Below, one piece after another: positions 8,686 through 18,421 of a DNA stretch of 64,000 bases. How positions within the stretch are numbered: position 1 is the stretch's first letter; every line of letters begins with the position of its first letter. The DNA is from Thioalkalivibrio sp. ALJ3 (GTDB lineage Bacteria; Pseudomonadota; Gammaproteobacteria; Ectothiorhodospirales; Ectothiorhodospiraceae), in NCBI RefSeq assembly GCF_000377205.1, contig NZ_KB897907.1:124001-188000 (forward strand), given 5' to 3'. The notes under the pieces are model-generated. The model was not told the origin of the DNA and ran no database searches. It saw only the letters and a program-made list of their open reading frames with translations. The position numbers and the translations under genes were made by a program.

Positions 8686-10110
8686 ATGACCGATACGTCC
8701 GAACAACACGGGAGTGTTTCTCCACACCTGGTGGTGTTCACTCGGCAGGCAGAGTTGGCCGAACAACTCGCAGTCGATCTGGCAGCTACGGCGTTTCCCG
8801 GTCTGGAGGAGTATGACGCCTCCCGGGGCGAATGGGGTCCGGTGACGGCGTTTGTAGTCGACGCCGATTCATTGAACGACGCTGCAGCGATCACCCGAAC
8901 CCTGCGACAGCGCGATGACACCCGGATGCGCCTTGTCTGGCTGCATGGGGAGGCAGATGCGGAAGCGCGGGCGCTGTCCGACGGTGCGTTCAGTTCCGTT
9001 GACAATCCCCGTGAGCGTATTGGCGACTGCGCGGGCCGGCTCGAGGCGGTCAACGGGGGGCGTACACCGCGCAGCCAGGACGAAATACTGCTGGCGCTCC
9101 TGTGGAGTCACCCGGGGCTTTATCTCGTGCCGGTGCGGGACTGGCGCGCCCAGCAGCTGTATCGCTACCCGTTGCTGGAGGCGCTGATCGAAGAAGACAC
9201 CCCGGAATTCTGGCTGCGCGGCCTGCGCCAGCGGCGCCTGGTGGAAGGGCTGGAACTGCTGGATCGCGTGCGTCTTTGCCCGGGCTGCAGACAAGGGCAT
9301 CTGAGCTTTGTGGATGTGTGTCCGGAGTGTGATTCGCTGGATATCCGCACGGAGCCGGGGTTGCACTGCTTTTCCTGTGGGCATGTGGGGCCCCAGCGTG
9401 TGTTTCAGGATGGCGGCATGCTGCGCTGTCCCAACTGCACGGCGGTGCTGCGCCACATTGGCGAGGACTATGATCGACCGCTGGAGAACCACGTTTGTGG
9501 AAGCTGCCAGCACATGTTCATGGAAGGCCGTGTCCGGGCGCGATGTCTGGGCTGCGGTCAGGCACACGATCCTGACGATCTCGAGCCGCTGAGCGTTTAC
9601 CGCTATCGCTTGTCCGAGGCGGGTCGGTTGTTGGCGCGTACCGGCGAACTGGGGGATCTGTACGGCGCCTTCGACGAGATCAACTACGTCAACCCCGAGC
9701 ATTTCGAATACTTTCTCGACTGGTCCCTGAAACTTCGGCGCCGCCACGGAGAGATACGGTTCGGGCTGATCCTGCTGCACATGGGCGGAATGCCCAAGGT
9801 GATTGATGCGCTGGGATACGGGCGTGGCGTGGCCCTGGTGGATTCATTTGCCGAGCGAACCAAGGCACTGGTGCGTTCCACGGACCTGATGACGCGCACG
9901 GGCGAAGATCGGATCTGGCTGTTTCTCCCACAGACCACCGCGAGTGGCGTGGATGTGCTGGCGGGGCGGCTGTCGGAGTTGCTGGAGGACATCGTGAGCG
10001 AGGCGGGCATAAAGCGCCTTGGCAGTGTTTACCACGAGTCCTCCATGGGAATGGCCGAAGCCGAAGACGCGGCAGCCGTGATGGCTCGCCTGGTGTCGCG
10101 TTCGCAATGA
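8686..10110 (+). CDS. Zinc-ribbon signalling protein with pseudo-receiver and degenerate GGDEF domain
   Basis: The 474-residue protein has three parts. Residues about 14-120 resemble a response-regulator receiver. Residues about 195-300 carry six CxxC knuckles (CPGC, CPEC, CFSC, CPNC, CGSC, CLGC), enough for three zinc ribbons, and resemble the TackOD1 output domain. Residues about 310-474 resemble a GGDEF domain, but the active-site loop reads TGEDRIW, so cyclase activity is unlikely. The gene overlaps the GT2 synthase by four bases. It probably controls the synthase, perhaps by sensing c-di-GMP or metal. The ATG at 8686 removes a low-quality upstream extension. Confidence 0.65.
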   Translation: MTDTSEQHGSVSPHLVVFTRQAELAEQLAVDLAATAFPGLEEYDASRGEWGPVTAFVVDADSLNDAAAITRTLRQRDDTRMRLVWLHGEADAEARALSDGAFSSVDNPRERIGDCAGRLEAVNGGRTPRSQDEILLALLWSHPGLYLVPVRDWRAQQLYRYPLLEALIEEDTPEFWLRGLRQRRLVEGLELLDRVRLCPGCRQGHLSFVDVCPECDSLDIRTEPGLHCFSCGHVGPQRVFQDGGMLRCPNCTAVLRHIGEDYDRPLENHVCGSCQHMFMEGRVRARCLGCGQAHDPDDLEPLSVYRYRLSEAGRLLARTGELGDLYGAFDEINYVNPEHFEYFLDWSLKLRRRHGEIRFGLILLHMGGMPKVIDALGYGRGVALVDSFAERTKALVRSTDLMTRTGEDRIWLFLPQTTASGVDVLAGRLSELLEDIVSEAGIKRLGSVYHESSMGMAEAEDAAAVMARLVSRSQ

Positions 10111-11447
10111 CCGACGCGGTGCTCGATTTCCTGGCCCATGTGGTTGCCGCATTGACCGGGCTGTTCGCGGATTCGGACGCGCTGGTTCTCGCCTACATGT
10201 TCATCCCGTTCGTGCTGTTTCTGGAGCTGCCGCTGAATCTGCTGATCTGGCTTGGGGTGCTGCGCCATTACACGCGCCAGATTTATGCCGTGCCGACCTG
10301 GTATCCGTATACACCGCGCATTACCTGCATCGTGACCTGCTATGCCGAGGGGTATTCGGTCCAGGGAACCGTTCGCTCGCTGCTGGAGCAGGTCTACCCG
10401 GGACAGATCGAAATCATCGCCGTGGTGGACGGGGCCGACCAGAATCGTGAAACCCTGCAGGCGTTGCGTGCCATGGAGGCTCATGTCGATGAGTATGCGA
10501 GCCGCCGGTTGGTCATTGTGCCCAAGGTGCCACGGGGTGGTCGGGTCTCGTCGCTGAATGCCGGACTGAACCTGGCCCGTGGAGAGATTGTGATGGCGGT
10601 GGACGCCGACACATCCTTCGACAACACGATGGCCCAGCAGGCGGCTGGGCACTTTCGCGATCCCAACGTGATCGCGATGGCGGGGTCCTTGCGCGTGCGC
10701 AACTGGCGGCAAAACATGCTGACACGGTTTCAGGCGCTGGAGTACATGATCACCATTCACCTGGCAAAGGTGGGCCTGGGCGAGTTTCGCAGTATCAATA
10801 ATATCTCGGGGGCGTTCGGGGTTTTTCGCACCGAGATGGTGCGCCAGATCGGGGGCTGGACCACGGGCTCGGCCGAAGACCTCGACCTGACACTGCGCCT
10901 GAAGCAGTATTTTGGCCGTCACCCGGGGTTCTACATTCCCTTCGAGCCGCGCGCGATCGGGCACACCGATGTCCCGGGCACGGTTGGGGGGTTGCTGAAG
11001 CAACGTCTACGCTGGGACGGTGATTTGTTCTACATGTACGTGCGCAAGCATCGTCATGCGTTCTCGCCCCGCCAGATGGGCTGGTGGAATCTGATCATTG
11101 GCATATGGTTCGGGATGCTGTTCCAGATGGTGATGCCGATCCTGATCGTGCTCTATACGCTATGGCTGGTCGTGGTCGCGGAGCCGAGTGTAGTGGCAGC
11201 CGCGTTCGTTGTGATCATGGGCCTTTACGCCGTATTGACCGCGTTGCTGTACATCACCGCCCTCGTGTTCATCTCGGAGCGCCGCATCACGGATCTGCGG
11301 CTGGCGTGGTTGATTCCGGTATTTCCCTTCTATGCACTGGCGGTCCGGGTCTGGTCACTGGTGGCCATCGTCAACGAATGGTGGCGCCACTCGAACCAGG
11401 AATCGTCAATGGCCCCGTGGTGGGTGCTGCGGAAGAGCAAGCGTTGA
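10107..11447 (+). CDS. Processive family 2 glycosyltransferase, polysaccharide synthase
   Basis: The 446-residue inner-membrane enzyme has N-terminal membrane segments (residues about 5-50) and a GT-A domain. Its nucleotide-sugar and metal motif is VDADTS (about 162-167), the catalytic acidic motif is SAEDLDLT (about 255-262), and QRLRW (about 295-299) matches the QxxRW motif of processive synthases. Three or more C-terminal membrane segments follow. Cellulose, PNAG and hyaluronan synthases share this layout. The product here is not known, although the linked GH18-like domain hints at N-acetylated hexosamine. The start overlaps the upstream stop and the stop overlaps the next start. Confidence 0.85.
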   Translation: MTDAVLDFLAHVVAALTGLFADSDALVLAYMFIPFVLFLELPLNLLIWLGVLRHYTRQIYAVPTWYPYTPRITCIVTCYAEGYSVQGTVRSLLEQVYPGQIEIIAVVDGADQNRETLQALRAMEAHVDEYASRRLVIVPKVPRGGRVSSLNAGLNLARGEIVMAVDADTSFDNTMAQQAAGHFRDPNVIAMAGSLRVRNWRQNMLTRFQALEYMITIHLAKVGLGEFRSINNISGAFGVFRTEMVRQIGGWTTGSAEDLDLTLRLKQYFGRHPGFYIPFEPRAIGHTDVPGTVGGLLKQRLRWDGDLFYMYVRKHRHAFSPRQMGWWNLIIGIWFGMLFQMVMPILIVLYTLWLVVVAEPSVVAAAFVVIMGLYAVLTALLYITALVFISERRITDLRLAWLIPVFPFYALAVRVWSLVAIVNEWWRHSNQESSMAPWWVLRKSKR

Positions 11448-13522
11448 TGGTGATCCGAAGCTCGGCAATTCGGGGCCTGTTGCTGGCGGGGCTGCTGCCG
11501 GTGGCAGCCGCCGCGGACAGCCTCCCGCAGTTGCTGGATGCTGCGGAGCAGGCGCCTTCGCTCCTGGCGGACCAGGCGGCGTTCGAGCGGGCCGAGGCGC
11601 TGCGTGAGCGCCGGCATCAGGAAGGTGGCTGGGAACTGTTCGGGAACGTCGGGGCGGGTACCTACCGTGAACCCGTCGTGGAGGGCATCAATCGGCGCTA
11701 TCGGGGCGGGAGCGGGTCGATCGGCGTACGCCGTCCTCTTCTGGGAACGGACGAACAGCAGCGTCGAGCACAATGGCAGGCACAGGGCGAGGCCGGTGCC
11801 GCCTGGTACCGCTACGAAGAAGCGCTGCAGTCCCTTCGTCGCGATATCGCGGAAGCCTATGCACAGGTATGGCATGCGCGACAGCAACAGCGCCTGAGCC
11901 AGTCGATGCTCGCGGTTGCCCCGGAGCTGGATCGGGCCCTGGGTGAACGTCGTGACGAGCGCTTGATGCGCGAGGACGAAGTCGCAGCTTTGAAACGCAT
12001 GCTGGACGGTGCGCGCCTCGATGCGGACGAGGCAGCGATGGAGGAACGCGAGGCCCGTGTCGAACTGGAGGCCCTGCTGGGCCGGACGGTGCGCCTGGAC
12101 GCGACCCCGGCATGGTTCGACCCGAGCAGGGCCTCCTGCCCGGCGCCCGACCTCGAGGCCGCGCCCGAGGTGCTGGCACTGGAAGAGGAATTGCGGGCGG
12201 CGGAGAAGCGTGAATCCCTGACACGCTTCCATGCCCTGCAATCGGATGTGCAGCTGCGCTACAACTCGACCTACGAGGATGATGTCAGTCGTCTGGGCAG
12301 CGGGCTGGAAATCGTATGGTCCGTCGCGGTCCCGCTGCGCGCGCTCAGGGGCGAAAATGCCCTTCGAAGGGAGGTCCGGGCAGAGCAGAGCCAACTGCGC
12401 TACGAGCGGGCAGCGGCCACCGATGCGGTTGCCCAGCGTCGCGAACTGGCACGGGAGCGTCTGGGCATCCACAAGCGGCGCCTCGACGCGAGCGGGCGCG
12501 ATATGGAGAACGCGGCGCAGGCCCTTAAGGTCGTGCAGGAACGCGCGCAAAGCGGCACCGCAGGTTCATGGGACGAGGTCCTGTCCGCGCGTGAGGCCTT
12601 TTATCGGGCGGCTCACGGCTGGCTGGACGCGGCGCTGGGCGTGTGGCGCGCCCAGATCGGTTGCGACCGGCTGGCCAGCGATCGTCCGCAGCCGGTCAGC
12701 CGGATGAAGGACGCAAGGGGTGTACTGGAGGAAGGTTTGGTGCGCGAGTCGATGCTGCCGGGGCCCGTGCGGATTTACCTGTGGGACAGCGAGCCGGTCA
12801 TTCAGGGAAGCGACCCCGACTTCTGGCCGATACTGGATCGGGCCGGGGTGGACCATGTGTGGCTTTCTCTCGACGCGGACCAGATTGCGCGTTACGCGGA
12901 ACGTCCCGATGCCCTCGAGGCCCTGATGGGCCGGGCGCGTGACCGGGATGTCGAGGTGGGCCTGCTGCTCGGTGAACCGACCTGGGTTTTCCCCAAAACG
13001 CGACAGGATTTGCTCGACATCATCCGCAAACTCGAGCGGATCGGGTTTGCCGACCTGCATCTGGACATCGAGATCGATCAGCTCGACACCGAGGCTTATG
13101 GTCGAGAACGTCTGCTCGATTACTGGCTGGAGACAGTGGAGGCGGTCGCGGAGATCACCCCGTGGCCCGTTGGGCTCAGCGCACATCCGCGCGACTTCGG
13201 GCAACCGGATCGCTGTCTTGTCTGCGAATTCGAGGAAATGGGCGTGGACGAGGTGGCGTTGATGACGTACGTCACGCAAATCGACGGTATTACGCAACGA
13301 CTCGAGCCGGTGCTGGATCGGGACTCCGCAGTGACGATTACGCTGGCCCAGAGTGTTGAATCGGCCCTGCCGGCCAGAAACAGCTGGTTCCATCATGGCT
13401 GGGAGCCGATGACCCGGGGCCTTCGTGCCGCCATGGACGTCCTCGATGAGCCGCGCCTGCCGGTGGCCATCCAGAGCTATTCCGATCTGAAGGACATGTG
13501 GGCCGATGAAGATACGCTTTGA
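11447..13522 (+). CDS. TolC-type outer-membrane channel fused to a TIM-barrel glycosidase-like domain
   Basis: The 691-residue protein starts with a signal peptide (to about residue 22). Residues about 25-420 are long amphipathic helices with two similar halves, as in TolC-family channels. From about residue 438 a second domain begins with RIYLWDSEP. It contains DLHLDIEID (about 536-544), like the acidic strand-4 motif of GH18, and VALMTYVTQ (about 602-610), like the GH18 strand-6 motif. A channel joined to a polysaccharide-cleaving domain would trim or release a polymer during export. TGATG overlap with the synthase gene and a 17-base overlap with the HlyD-like gene mark one operon. Enzyme activity is inferred. 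Confidence 0.75.
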   Translation: MVIRSSAIRGLLLAGLLPVAAAADSLPQLLDAAEQAPSLLADQAAFERAEALRERRHQEGGWELFGNVGAGTYREPVVEGINRRYRGGSGSIGVRRPLLGTDEQQRRAQWQAQGEAGAAWYRYEEALQSLRRDIAEAYAQVWHARQQQRLSQSMLAVAPELDRALGERRDERLMREDEVAALKRMLDGARLDADEAAMEEREARVELEALLGRTVRLDATPAWFDPSRASCPAPDLEAAPEVLALEEELRAAEKRESLTRFHALQSDVQLRYNSTYEDDVSRLGSGLEIVWSVAVPLRALRGENALRREVRAEQSQLRYERAAATDAVAQRRELARERLGIHKRRLDASGRDMENAAQALKVVQERAQSGTAGSWDEVLSAREAFYRAAHGWLDAALGVWRAQIGCDRLASDRPQPVSRMKDARGVLEEGLVRESMLPGPVRIYLWDSEPVIQGSDPDFWPILDRAGVDHVWLSLDADQIARYAERPDALEALMGRARDRDVEVGLLLGEPTWVFPKTRQDLLDIIRKLERIGFADLHLDIEIDQLDTEAYGRERLLDYWLETVEAVAEITPWPVGLSAHPRDFGQPDRCLVCEFEEMGVDEVALMTYVTQIDGITQRLEPVLDRDSAVTITLAQSVESALPARNSWFHHGWEPMTRGLRAAMDVLDEPRLPVAIQSYSDLKDMWADEDTL

Positions 13523-14552
13523 TTCCAGCAGCCGCAGGCAGGCGAATCAGGACAGCGGACTCAAAGTGCGCTACGGGTCGGCTCGCCGTGTCGCATTCCG
13601 TTTGCGCTGGTACCTGATCCTGCTGTTGGTTGCCAGTCCTGTGCTGTACTTCCTGTACACGCTCGTGGACGACGCCCTGTCGACCGAAGTGCCGGCGCTG
13701 GTCTGGTACCCGCAGCATCAGCTCCTGGCGCAGGTGCCCGGGTTTGTCGAGTCCATTGAAGTGGAGCCCTGGGACCGTATAGCACAGGGCGATGAAGTGG
13801 TACGCCAGCACAGCCCGGAGCTGGAACGCCGCGAGCGCCAGATCGAGGATGACCTGGAGCGCCTGCGCACGCGAGCGGAGCGGACCGGTCAGGAACAGCA
13901 ATCGGACCTCGAACGCCGTATCGAACTGCTGCGCGACAGCCTGAGCGAATTTCGCGCGCAGGAGCAGCGCCTGGAGGCGTTGTTCGAACGCGGCTCCGCC
14001 AACCGGGGAGAGGTGTTGCCGGTGCGCACGGAGCGGGCCCGGGTCGAGGAACGTATCGCCGAGCTTGAGGGCGATCTTGCACGTGTGCCGCGGGGAGACG
14101 CGGTGGAATCGTGGCCCGAAAGCCTGCAGCTGCGTCATGACGACTTGTTGAGCGATCAGGCGGAGGTTCGTCAGGAGCGTCGTCAACTGGTCAAGAAGGC
14201 TGATCTGGACGGGGTGGTGACGGAACTGCTGGCAGAGCCTGGCCAGTTCGTCGCGATGGGCACGCCACTGTTGCGTTACAGCGGGACGCGTCTGCGCGTA
14301 GTGGCCTATGTCGAGCCCCGCCACCTGGAGCGCCGGATCGAACGTGGGCGAGAGGTCACGCTGATCCTGCCGGACGGAGAGCGCCAGAAAGCCACGGTGA
14401 CCGCAACCGTCGGGGCTGCCGACCGATTGCCGGCTGCCTTGCGTACCGGTCTCGGCAGCGCCGACAGCACGGTTCCGGTGATCGTCGAGCCGGCCACGGA
14501 CTTGCCGGAGATCTGGCGAGTGGACCGCCTGCCGCTGCGTGTGAAATTCTAG
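13506..14552 (+). CDS. HlyD-family periplasmic adaptor
   Basis: The 348-residue protein has a cytoplasmic N terminus, one membrane segment (residues about 35-55), a lipoyl-like half (AQVPGFVESIEVEPW), a long heptad-rich coiled coil (about 105-215) and a beta-barrel part with a second lipoyl-like half (ADLDGVVTELLAEPGQFVA). Such adaptors bridge an inner-membrane transporter or synthase to a TolC-type channel. It overlaps the channel gene by 17 bases and closes the cassette. The Alg44 and PelB-type systems use comparable periplasmic bridges, so it may carry nascent polysaccharide. Confidence 0.82.
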   Translation: MKIRFDSSSRRQANQDSGLKVRYGSARRVAFRLRWYLILLLVASPVLYFLYTLVDDALSTEVPALVWYPQHQLLAQVPGFVESIEVEPWDRIAQGDEVVRQHSPELERRERQIEDDLERLRTRAERTGQEQQSDLERRIELLRDSLSEFRAQEQRLEALFERGSANRGEVLPVRTERARVEERIAELEGDLARVPRGDAVESWPESLQLRHDDLLSDQAEVRQERRQLVKKADLDGVVTELLAEPGQFVAMGTPLLRYSGTRLRVVAYVEPRHLERRIERGREVTLILPDGERQKATVTATVGAADRLPAALRTGLGSADSTVPVIVEPATDLPEIWRVDRLPLRVKF

Positions 14553-14575
14553 AAAGCGCTGAATAATCAGCGCTT
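14553..14575. terminator. Palindrome between convergent genes
   Basis: AAGCGCTGA and TCAGCGCTT form a perfect nine-base stem around ATAA, immediately after the stop of the HlyD-like gene and followed by CCCTTTCCC. It can terminate the rightward cassette and possibly the leftward ettA gene. Its CGCTGA ends resemble the repeat family in this window. Confidence 0.6.
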
Positions 14576-14633
14576 CCCTTTCCCTGGCCGTCGTCCGGCC
14601 AGTCCCTGCGCCCGAGCCGCGACTTGATCCCGA

Positions 14634-16301
<1,668 letters not shown>

Positions 16302-16432
16302 GATGCTCCTGCGACCAATGCGGTTTGAATGATGGGCAGGCCACTGACGACCCGCGCTGGGCCCGCACTTTACCATCCCAGCCGGTGGGAAGCGCATGAG
16401 GACCGCGTTCGACCTGGGCGATGGTCGGCGTT

Positions 16433-17143
16433 TCAGCCGGTGGCTGTGCCAGAGGATGCCTTTGTGGGGGGCGACCTTGCCGCCTGTTCGGCAATGACTG
16501 ACAGCTTCATCCAGCGCCCGATGCTGCGTTCCAGCTCCAGTCTTCCGAGAACCCGAATATCCCTGCGTTCGATGACCGGCGCGAGGGGTTGCTGGCCAAT
16601 CCATACCGGGCCCATCACCCGCACGGTAGTGGCGATGTACAGGTCGACCTCGAATCCGGGGTCGGACTGGCAGAGGTCGACATCATCGTCTTCGATGACT
16701 AGCCACCAGCGTCGAAGTTCGGGCGGTGCGTCGCTGTAGTCGAACTGGACGACGGTTCGCCCAGGGGGAAGGACCGCGGTATCGATGCGCCGGCGCATGT
16801 CCCACATGAGAACGCCCGCGTCCCAGTCCGGGCCGTCGGCAGCGCTTTCCACCCAGCGCCGCCCCCACAGGCCCATCGAGATGATCACAGGGCCCAGGGC
16901 CTCGCCGGCCTCCGTCAGACGATAGTCCGTACGTTCTCGGACTACGACGCCGTTGGCAATCAGGTCCCGCAGACGGCGGGCCAGCAGTGCACGCGACATC
17001 AGCGGCACGCCGCGATGGATCTCGTTGAAACCCGAGGACCCGCTGATCAGCTCACGCAGAATCAGGGGGGTCCAGCGCGTTGTCAGGATCTCCGCCGCCT
17101 TTGCCACAGGGCAGAACTGACTGTATCCCGTTCGGTCGGTCAT
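16433..17143 (-). CDS. HxlR-family transcriptional regulator
   Basis: The 236-residue protein has an N-terminal HxlR winged helix (residues about 8-95; CPVAKAAEILTTRWTPLILR is the family opening) and an extra C-terminal domain of about 130 residues similar to SCP2-like sterol-binding domains fused to some HxlR regulators. It is divergent from the cupin gene at 17441 and probably controls it or itself from the shared intergenic region. The ligand is unknown. Confidence 0.82.
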   Translation of the reverse strand: MTDRTGYSQFCPVAKAAEILTTRWTPLILRELISGSSGFNEIHRGVPLMSRALLARRLRDLIANGVVVRERTDYRLTEAGEALGPVIISMGLWGRRWVESAADGPDWDAGVLMWDMRRRIDTAVLPPGRTVVQFDYSDAPPELRRWWLVIEDDDVDLCQSDPGFEVDLYIATTVRVMGPVWIGQQPLAPVIERRDIRVLGRLELERSIGRWMKLSVIAEQAARSPPTKASSGTATG

Positions 17144-17198
17144 GGCGCTTCTCCGCAGCCATTTTCCCGATTATGGCTCCGCCAACGGGTGTTTTCCG

Positions 17199-17213
17199 GT
17201 TCATTTTCTGAAC
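17199..17213. promoter_or_regulatory. Candidate HxlR operator
   Basis: GTTCA-TTTTC-TGAAC is a perfect inverted repeat in the 297-base region between the divergent hxlR and cupin genes, 56 bases from the hxlR start. Its size and symmetry suit a dimeric winged-helix regulator. No binding data exist. Confidence 0.4.
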
Positions 17214-17440
17214 TAGCGGGGCGGGTCTCCCCTTCGCAATGCTGATCTCACGGCGTGCCTTGTCTTGCCGTAACCCATCGCAGCCGAAACCAAGGGGAGC
17301 CGACGATGACACTCACATGCGAATCGATCGCCAGTCGAGTCCTTCCACATCAAGCCGCACGGAGTGCGTGCGCGACATACGGCGCCGAGGGTGCCGCTGT
17401 CGGGGAGTGCTCGCCCCAAACAAACTCAAAGGAGAATGTC

Positions 17441-18010
17441 ATGAACAATCCCGGATTCCTTGCCAGGACCAGAGCCGCCATATCCCTCACGGCGTTTACG
17501 CTGCTGGTGCTCCTGGCCACGCCACTGGCACACGCGGACCCCGATCCGATCACGGCCAAGCCATTGACCGAACGTCACGCCTTTAGCGGCGAAGTCTCGA
17601 TGCAGATCACGCAGGAGCTCGACGGTTTGCCCAGGAAGACCTTCGACATTGAAGACGCATCGAATGTCAGCGTATTCGAGTTCACCATCCAGCCGGGGGC
17701 CGTGTTTCCCTGGCATACCCATCCGGGGACGGTACTCATCATGGTCACGGAAGGTGAATTCGTATTCATGTTCGCGGAGGACTGTGTAAGGCGCGAGCTT
17801 GAACCCGGCATGGCCCTGGTCGATCCCGGGAACAGTGTGCACACGGCCTACAACCCCAGCCGGGATGAGCCCACGGTGGTGATTGCCACGCTGCTTGGGG
17901 TTCCGGAAGAGGGTCCGCTGACGATGCCCGTCGACGCGGACGACAACTCCGAACTGGACGAGAAGTGCGGTATTGAGCGCACGGACGAAAGCCGGCTCCA
18001 GGGACATTGA
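17441..18010 (+). CDS. Exported cupin-domain protein
   Basis: The 189-residue protein has a signal peptide ending at about THAHA-like ATPLAHA (residue 30) and a single cupin barrel. WHTHPGTVLIMVTEGE supplies the first metal motif (H, H, E) and NSVHTAYN the second-motif His. Cupins of this type are often periplasmic metal or small-molecule binders. The start at 17441 has AAAGGAG in front and gives a clean signal peptide. An in-frame ATG at 17306, preceded by AAGGGGAG, would add 45 residues and bury the signal sequence, so it is not chosen. Confidence 0.75.
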   Translation: MNNPGFLARTRAAISLTAFTLLVLLATPLAHADPDPITAKPLTERHAFSGEVSMQITQELDGLPRKTFDIEDASNVSVFEFTIQPGAVFPWHTHPGTVLIMVTEGEFVFMFAEDCVRRELEPGMALVDPGNSVHTAYNPSRDEPTVVIATLLGVPEEGPLTMPVDADDNSELDEKCGIERTDESRLQGH

Positions 18011-18027
18011 GGAGGTGATGTTCGGCC

Positions 18028-18056
18028 ACCACGGCCGTGACGGGGGCGGCCGTGGT
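18028..18056. terminator. Inverted repeat between convergent genes
   Basis: ACCACGGCC and GGCCGTGGT pair around an eleven-base loop, 18 bases after the cupin stop. There is no T run, so it is at best a weak or factor-assisted terminator. It also lies at the 3' end of the leftward dab operon. Confidence 0.4.
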
Positions 18057-18094
18057 TGTCGTTGAGCCGTGTGCAGAAGGCACGGCGCTCGCTT

Positions 18095-18421
18095 TCAGCC
18101 CTTGAACTTCACCAGGCGGCTGACCTGGATGTCGGAGATGAAGACGACACCACTGTGCTGGTTGAAGAAGGGCGTGAACCCTTCGAGGATCGGCTCGACC
18201 AGTTCTTCGGGGATCGCCGCGATGATCATGATCAGGACTTCGTCCTCGTTGAACATCAGGTGCCCCGAGTGGAAGCCCTGGCTACCCTTGCCGGAGAGAT
18301 TGCCGATGATGGTGTAGCCCTTGACGCCCGCCCGATCCAGCAGATCGGTGGCAAACGCCTGGTGTTCGCCTTCGAGAATGATCTCGATCTTTTTCAGTGA
18401 TTTGAGATTCAGGTCGTTCAT
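18095..18421 (-). CDS. PII-like protein associated with inorganic-carbon uptake (CPII type)
   Basis: The 108-residue protein has the small alpha/beta fold of PII signalling proteins (LKKIEIILEGEH opening; a GKGSQG segment in the position of the T-loop), but lacks the canonical uridylylated Tyr motif. Related CPII proteins from carboxysome bacteria bind adenine nucleotides and bicarbonate and sit beside bicarbonate transporters. The start overlaps the dabA stop (ATGA), so it is made together with the DabAB pump and probably tunes it to carbon or energy status. Confidence 0.82.
   Translation of the reverse strand: MNDLNLKSLKKIEIILEGEHQAFATDLLDRAGVKGYTIIGNLSGKGSQGFHSGHLMFNEDEVLIMIIAAIPEELVEPILEGFTPFFNQHSGVVFISDIQVSRLVKFKG

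Noticed and set aside
17306-17440. Longer N terminus for the cupin gene from ATG 17306
   Set aside because: It has a ribosome site, but it would place 45 polar residues ahead of a well-formed signal peptide that has its own AAAGGAG at 17441.
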